Shown here piece by piece: positions 5,828 through 9,742 of a stretch of DNA of 9,742 nt. A model generated the notes under the pieces. That model searched no databases. It saw only the letters and a program-made list of their open reading frames with translations, and was not told the DNA's origin. Source of the stretch: an uncultured Collinsella sp. Lineage in GTDB: Bacteria > Actinomycetota > Coriobacteriia > Coriobacteriales > Coriobacteriaceae. Where the stretch lies: the NCBI GenBank assembly GCA_900544865.1, contig UQXA01000053.1, forward strand, positions 1-9,742, given 5' to 3'. A program made the position numbers and the translations under genes. How positions within the stretch are numbered: the first letter of the stretch is position 1; each line of letters starts with the position of its first letter.

Positions 5828-5839
5828 GGATTGCTTGCC

Positions 5840-7102
5840 TTAGAGGCCGTACACTTCGACCATAGCTTCGCCAATGCGATGGGGCACGCCGGTGACGAGT
5901 GCGTTGCCCATGCAGAAGGCCCGATGGCCGTCGGTCATGCCCGTATCGGTCCAACCTTTCGGGAATCCCTGAAGCTGATCGAGCTCGTCGGGAACAAGAC
6001 GGCGGAAACGGCCATCGGGACATTCGATGACGTGCTTGAAGCGGCTCGCTCCCGTGCCGCCTTCTCCTGTGAGGATGGTGCGGCTCGGCTTGTCGGTGGC
6101 ATCCGGGAAGCTCATGGCTCCCTCGGAATACGTGTACGTAAAGCCTGTCTTTTTGTTAGTGCGCTCTTCGCGCTTGCTGCCCTTAAGGTAGCGCCAGTCG
6201 GGAAGCTTTTCGTCGGAGATGTAGAACTGCTCCGGGACATCAGCCTCGTCGACAAGCACGTCGCCAAGCACGTGGCGCTCACCGTGATAGTCCTCGGCAA
6301 AGTCGCAGGTCAGAACATGACAGCCCTGCATGACGCCAGCATTCTTGAATTGAGAGGTCTTTTGGCCGACGCCAAAACGAGTTGAGTTCTCGTAGGGGTC
6401 GGGCAAAACGTCGAGCTCGGACATCTCGTCGGGATAGATGGCGGGGAAGGCTTTAGCCATGACGCCGTTGTGCATGCGATTAACGAGATCAACTTTGCCA
6501 GCGTCCTTTTCGCAGAAGATATAAACACGCTTGCGACGCTGGGGGAAACCGTATTCGGCAGAGTTGACCACGCGCCATTCGACCGTGTAGTCGAGGTCGG
6601 CAAGACAGCTTAGAATGATGGCGAAGTCGCGACCGCGTTGAGACGCGGGCGACTTGAGCAGGCGGTCGACGTTCTCAAAGAGACCGAACTTGGGCTTCTT
6701 CATTTCGAGGAAGTGATAGATGTCCCACCAAAGGACGCCCTTCTTGCCCTCGATGCCGTGTGCCTGATTGAGCGGACGCGCGACAGAGTAGTCTTGGCAG
6801 GGGAAACCGCCAACAACCATTTGGACATCGGGGATTTCGATTTCTTTCGCCTCGGCCTGCTCCAGGACCTTATTGATGTCTTCGTTGACGACGGAATCAT
6901 TGCCGAAGCGATCCATGTAGCAACGGGCCGCGAACTGACGCGCCTTGGTTCCGGGCGGCTCCCACTGATTGGCCCAAATGGTGCGGAAGGGGCCGGCGGG
7001 CTTCATATAAAACTCGGGATGGCGAGGGTCGGCATGGCCTTCGAGACCCAAACGAAATCCACCGACGCCCGCAAAAAGCTCGGCAATATTAATCTCAGAC
7101 AC
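5840..7102 (-). CDS. DNA (cytosine-5)-methyltransferase of a Sau3AI-type RM system
   Basis: This 420-aa enzyme transfers a methyl group from S-adenosylmethionine to C5 of cytosine and should protect host DNA from the divergent endonuclease. The ordered C5-methyltransferase motifs are present. Motif I is AELFAGVGGFRLG (7-19). Motif IV is GGFPCQDYSVA, with catalytic Cys102. ENV (143-145) is motif VI, and QRRKRVYIF (188-196) is motif VIII. The TGEGG stretch and LQGFP lie before motif X (GNALVTGVPHRIGEAM, 399-414). The target-recognition region is about 205-365. GTG 7102-7100 was chosen because GGAG (7110-7107) lies four bases upstream and motif I follows at the normal distance; an upstream start at 7165 lacks a site. 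Length matches M.Sau3AI-type enzymes. A GATC target is inferred from the partner endonuclease. A terminator follows the stop. Confidence 0.93.
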   Translation of the reverse strand: MSEINIAELFAGVGGFRLGLEGHADPRHPEFYMKPAGPFRTIWANQWEPPGTKARQFAARCYMDRFGNDSVVNEDINKVLEQAEAKEIEIPDVQMVVGGFPCQDYSVARPLNQAHGIEGKKGVLWWDIYHFLEMKKPKFGLFENVDRLLKSPASQRGRDFAIILSCLADLDYTVEWRVVNSAEYGFPQRRKRVYIFCEKDAGKVDLVNRMHNGVMAKAFPAIYPDEMSELDVLPDPYENSTRFGVGQKTSQFKNAGVMQGCHVLTCDFAEDYHGERHVLGDVLVDEADVPEQFYISDEKLPDWRYLKGSKREERTNKKTGFTYTYSEGAMSFPDATDKPSRTILTGEGGTGASRFKHVIECPDGRFRRLVPDELDQLQGFPKGWTDTGMTDGHRAFCMGNALVTGVPHRIGEAMVEVYGL

Positions 7103-7242
7103 GTTTCTCCAATCGCTGCTGTGTCCGGTTATGGTGGTCACAACAATAACCGATCGAGGGGACAATCAAGACCTCAATTTTCTGGGCGTTAGTAGTTGCT
7201 CTGAACTACCATGAGGTTAGTTGCGAGTTTCGGAGGTATCCC
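7103..7242. promoter_or_regulatory. Shared divergent control region of the RM pair
   Basis: The 140 bp between the two GTG starts must hold promoters or leaders for both genes. I see no strong -35/-10 pair. On the minus strand TTGATT near 7167-7172 with TATTGT near 7146-7151 is a possible weak promoter for the methyltransferase, but its 15-bp spacing is short. A GATC site (inside CGATCG, 7151-7156) lies within this candidate promoter. If the system modifies GATC, methylation here could tune expression. No separate controller (C) gene is present in the window. Confidence 0.5.
7192..7209. promoter_or_regulatory. Inverted repeat upstream of the endonuclease gene
   Basis: GTAGTT (7192-7197) and AACTAC (7204-7209) are exact complements around a 6-base spacer. 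They lie 22 bases before the endonuclease ribosome site (GGAGG, 7232-7236). It is a candidate operator for the endonuclease side, or a small leader hairpin. Confidence 0.35.
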
Positions 7243-8748
7243 GTGTCTAAGAAGCGCCTCGATTTCAAGCGCATGCTTGACGATACTGATTTTTCTGACC
7301 CCTCAAGTATTGAGCGCTATGCTGCCAATCTCGATGGCATGACGTTCCGCGATATTCTCGAGCTCGGTATTGCTCCGGAGGGGGAGAGTGCGCCCAAGGA
7401 CTTTGGCTCCAAGAAGTACAAAGGCGGTATGGGCACTCTTATCGAAGAACGTTACTTTGGCTACAAGGCCAATAGTGACGATCGCCCCGACTTTCCCGAG
7501 GCGGGCGTTGAGCTCAAGGCAACGTGTTTTGATGTGCTCAAGAACGGCCGGAAGTCTGCTGGCGAGCGCCTTGTCCTGACCATGATTCCTTATGACCGAC
7601 CTGTTTCGCTCGACTACGACAGTTCTCACCTCAAGACCAAGCTCAGCAATATCCTGTTGATTTACTACGGCCGAGATCGTTCCATCGATAAATACGACCA
7701 ACGCATTGAGCGTGCGGTCATGGTTCGTCTGCCCGAAGAGGACATGAAAATCATTCGCGCCGACTACGAGAAGATCATTTCCTATATTCAGGATGGCCGT
7801 GCGGACGAGCTTTCAGAAGGCATGACGACTTATCTGGGTGCTTGCACGAAGGGCGCAACTGAGGCCACAATGTGGGCGGACCAGTATTATGAATACTTCA
7901 ATACCGATACGGGCGAGATTGAGCGCCATCGCGCAAAGCGTCGCGCCTTTTCCCTCAAGCGCTCGTATATGGACTATGTGCTCCATACTTATGTCCTCGG
8001 TGCTCCGCGAGTCGGGGAGAGCATTGTTCAGGACGATGGCAAGTCTATCGATTTCGAAAGTTACGTAACTGGACTTATCGAGCGCCATTACGGTGAGACC
8101 GATCGTCAAATTGCCGAACAGTATGGACTGGAGTACACGGGCAATAAGGCGCAGTGGACAACGCTCGTTTATCGTATGCTCGGAATCAAAAACAATGCTG
8201 CCGAGGAATTCGTCAAGGCAGGCATTTCCGTCCGAACTGTTCGAGTTAACAACAGGGGGCACATCGAACAGGCTATGTCGTTCCCACCGTTTGAGTTCAA
8301 GCGTTTGATTGAAGAAGACTGGGAGACGTCGCCTCTTCATGCGTGCCTTGAGACCAATCGCTTTTTCTTCGTTGTGTTCCGTGAGGACCACGATGGCGTG
8401 CTGCGTCTCGATCGTTGTTTGTTCTGGGCAATGGGAGAAAACGAAATCGAAGGCCCAGCGAAAGCTTGTTGGGATGAGACGCGAAAGGTAATACGTGAGG
8501 GCGTTGAGCTCAATCCGTATCGGGATGCGAGCGGAAAGCTCAAAGTGACTAACAATCTGCCCGGTATGGCGGACAATCCAATTGTTCACGTTCGCCCGCA
8601 TACGTCAAAAGCGGCTTACAAGTTTGCCGATGGAACAGAGATCGGTGACATCGCAAGGAATGCTTACGAACTGCCCGACGGGCGCTGGATGACGAAGCAA
8701 TCGTTCTGGTTCAACAAGGGCTACCTGGAGCATATTCTGGGGCTGTAG
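7243..8748 (+). CDS. Sau3AI/MutH-family type II restriction endonuclease
   Basis: This 501-aa protein should cut unmethylated DNA and form an RM system with the divergent methyltransferase. The N-terminal MutH-like nuclease domain contains GTLIEERYFGY (64-74) and PDFPEAGVELKAT. The latter carries the D-x6-E-x-K triad (Asp83, Glu90, Lys92), with Glu68 as the likely fourth acidic residue, as in MutH and Sau3AI. The C-terminal half (about 260-500, including FPPFEFKRLIEEDWETSPLH and FFFVVFRED) corresponds to the second MutH-like domain that acts as an allosteric DNA-binding effector in Sau3AI. Length is near that of Sau3AI (489 aa). The GTG start has GGAGG (7232-7236) six bases upstream. Codon use looks more mixed at third positions than in the PTS operon, in line with acquisition by transfer. 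Recognition of GATC is inferred from family; I cannot prove specificity. Confidence 0.92.
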   Translation: MSKKRLDFKRMLDDTDFSDPSSIERYAANLDGMTFRDILELGIAPEGESAPKDFGSKKYKGGMGTLIEERYFGYKANSDDRPDFPEAGVELKATCFDVLKNGRKSAGERLVLTMIPYDRPVSLDYDSSHLKTKLSNILLIYYGRDRSIDKYDQRIERAVMVRLPEEDMKIIRADYEKIISYIQDGRADELSEGMTTYLGACTKGATEATMWADQYYEYFNTDTGEIERHRAKRRAFSLKRSYMDYVLHTYVLGAPRVGESIVQDDGKSIDFESYVTGLIERHYGETDRQIAEQYGLEYTGNKAQWTTLVYRMLGIKNNAAEEFVKAGISVRTVRVNNRGHIEQAMSFPPFEFKRLIEEDWETSPLHACLETNRFFFVVFREDHDGVLRLDRCLFWAMGENEIEGPAKACWDETRKVIREGVELNPYRDASGKLKVTNNLPGMADNPIVHVRPHTSKAAYKFADGTEIGDIARNAYELPDGRWMTKQSFWFNKGYLEHILGL

Positions 8749-8803
8749 CGTTTCGAGATTATTTAACAATCAACCCCTGCTCCTCGATACCTCGATGTTG
8801 CCT

Positions 8804-9490
8804 CTACAAATAAATCCCCTCACCGAGTTGCTTGTGGAACTCGGCGTGATGGTCGCGTGCCCAGGTAAAGAGCGCCTGGTCAAAGTCGGTACGCGTGGCC
8901 GGGACGCCAAAGACGCCGGCAACTTCGACGCGTATAAACTCCAGTGCCGGCAGCTTGTTGATGGCAGTGAGGGCAAACGGGGACGAGGGCTCCTCGAACA
9001 GATAGCGGCTGCCTTGCAGCGCGTCGCAACTGGTGCACGTGTTGCCGAGCGACGGGGCTTTGGAGGCTCGCGCGCCTACGGGCTTGTAGCCGCAGCGCTT
9101 ATGAAGGTAGTCGCGGATCTCGCCCGGTACGCAGCCAAGAGCGGGCACGATGGCGAGTGCGTTGGCGTTGGCCGTGTCGATGGCAATGTACCCGGCTTCG
9201 TTGGGCGCGTGCGCGATGGCGATGCTCTCGTCGTTATCGGTTCGATAGGGAATGCCGAAGGCCGCGACCGAGGTCTCTTTGTGACACTTCCAGCACTCGC
9301 GCTTGCCCAGTACTAGATATATATACGGCGCTGAGGGGTCGGATCGGTCAACACCGGGCAGCCACTCGGCAAAGGGCTCGGGGTTGACGCCGCTGGGTAC
9401 ATACCAGATCTTCTTGGTCCGGTCCCATTTGGCGCCCAGCGCCTTGGCTTCTTCTTTGTGCGAAAAGGGGACATCGAGCTCGGTGCGCAT
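8804..9490 (-). CDS. DUF5710-domain protein with two CxxC pairs
   Basis: This 228-aa cytoplasmic protein begins with a DUF5710-like domain (about residues 4-45: VPFSHKEEAKALGAKWDRTKKIWYVP). That short module is common in bacterial and mobile-element proteins, often next to nucleic-acid enzymes. Two CxxC pairs, CWKC (66-69) and CTSC (152-155), could form one split zinc site; Cys120 and Cys133 lie between. The rest is unrecognised, with no signal peptide or membrane segment. ATG 9490-9488 was chosen because AGGAG (9500-9496) lies five bases upstream; the open frame extends further left but without a site and with low-complexity sequence. It converges on the endonuclease gene, with 55 bp between stops and no clear terminator between them. 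Role unknown; a DNA- or RNA-related function is only suggested by the domain. Confidence 0.8.
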   Translation of the reverse strand: MRTELDVPFSHKEEAKALGAKWDRTKKIWYVPSGVNPEPFAEWLPGVDRSDPSAPYIYLVLGKRECWKCHKETSVAAFGIPYRTDNDESIAIAHAPNEAGYIAIDTANANALAIVPALGCVPGEIRDYLHKRCGYKPVGARASKAPSLGNTCTSCDALQGSRYLFEEPSSPFALTAINKLPALEFIRVEVAGVFGVPATRTDFDQALFTWARDHHAEFHKQLGEGIYL

Positions 9491-9687
9491 GGTGGCTCCT
9501 TGGTGCTGCAGGTGTAAGTGGCTCAAGGATACCGCAGGGCGCAGACATCGCGGCGTTTTGCTGAGGAGTTGCGGCTCGGATGGGTTCGAGACGCGTTGGC
9601 CTCGGCCTCGGTGGCTATTGACGCGGTTTTGTGTATGGGCAGGGTGGTTGCTTGGGCGGTTGGAGCTGCCAGCTGATTTGGCGACAT

Positions 9688-9724
9688 AAAACAAAACAGC
9701 CCAGAGGACATAGCCTCTGAGCTG
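9688..9724 (-). terminator. Rho-independent terminator for a gene beyond the right edge
   Basis: Read on the minus strand, CAGC (9724-9721) pairs with GCTG (9700-9697) and CAGAGG (9719-9714) with CCTCTG (9707-9702). There is one A/C mismatch between the two stem parts and a 6-base loop. TTTTGTTTT follows at 9696-9688. The T tract is only on this strand, so it ends a minus-strand transcript coming from outside the window. Confidence 0.78.
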
Positions 9725-9742
9725 CGAACATTTGGTGGGCGT

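Noticed and set aside
5715..6023. Upstream extension of the 163-aa gene on the minus strand
   Set aside because: It would overlap the methyltransferase C-terminus in another frame and runs through that gene's terminator. The GTG at 5714 has a proper GGGAGG site.
5831..6385. + strand open frame opposite the methyltransferase (with a similar one at 6638-7192)
   Set aside because: The minus strand carries all the ordered C5-methyltransferase motifs. These + strand frames have no ribosome sites or family features.
9303..9689. + strand open frame at the right end
   Set aside because: It overlaps the start and ribosome site of the DUF5710 gene, lacks its own site and has shadow-like composition.

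Overview
The window looks like a moderately GC-rich Gram-positive gut bacterium. Collinsella or another coriobacterium is my best guess, from the third-position G/C bias, GTG starts, strong GGAGG-type ribosome sites and the mix of mannose-family PTS genes with accessory genes. That assignment is inference, not proof. I see no rRNA, tRNA or CRISPR array.

Left third (1-3307, + strand): a sugar or Amadori-compound module. It opens with the 3' part of a mannose-family PTS EIIB gene, whose homology fades at about base 48, and a strong terminator. Then come a candidate promoter, a leader inverted repeat, an SIS-domain deglycase of the FrlB/GfrF/FraB type, an intercistronic hairpin, PTS EIIC, and PTS EIID overlapping EIIC by one base. 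A second strong terminator closes the operon. The likely chemistry is uptake and phosphorylation of a fructoselysine/glucoselysine-like Amadori product, then cleavage to hexose 6-phosphate plus the amine.

Middle (3308-5722): a non-coding stretch of about 350 bp carries a duplicated 67-bp block. Each copy holds three GAGAGATAA boxes in one orientation and an opposing ATCTCTC box, with a small perfect inverted repeat between the copies. This is the most unusual non-coding structure here. It lies directly upstream of a Schlafen-type AlbA_2 / GHKL-like ATPase / winged-helix protein, which may bind it. A convergent unrecognised 163-aa gene follows on the minus strand, with its own candidate promoter and leader hairpin.

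Right part (5794-8748): a divergent restriction-modification pair. A C5-cytosine methyltransferase lies on the minus strand with a clear terminator. A two-domain MutH/Sau3AI-type endonuclease lies on the plus strand. They share a 140-bp control region containing a GATC site and an inverted repeat. By family, GATC is the expected target.

Right edge (8749-9742): the endonuclease gene converges on a DUF5710-domain protein with two CxxC pairs. Bases 9491-9687 show no convincing gene or strong promoter. The last feature is a minus-strand terminator for a gene beyond the right edge. The segment from about 3310 to 9490 (repeat-controlled AlbA_2 regulator, orphan gene, RM pair, DUF5710 gene) reads as an accessory block beside a metabolic operon.
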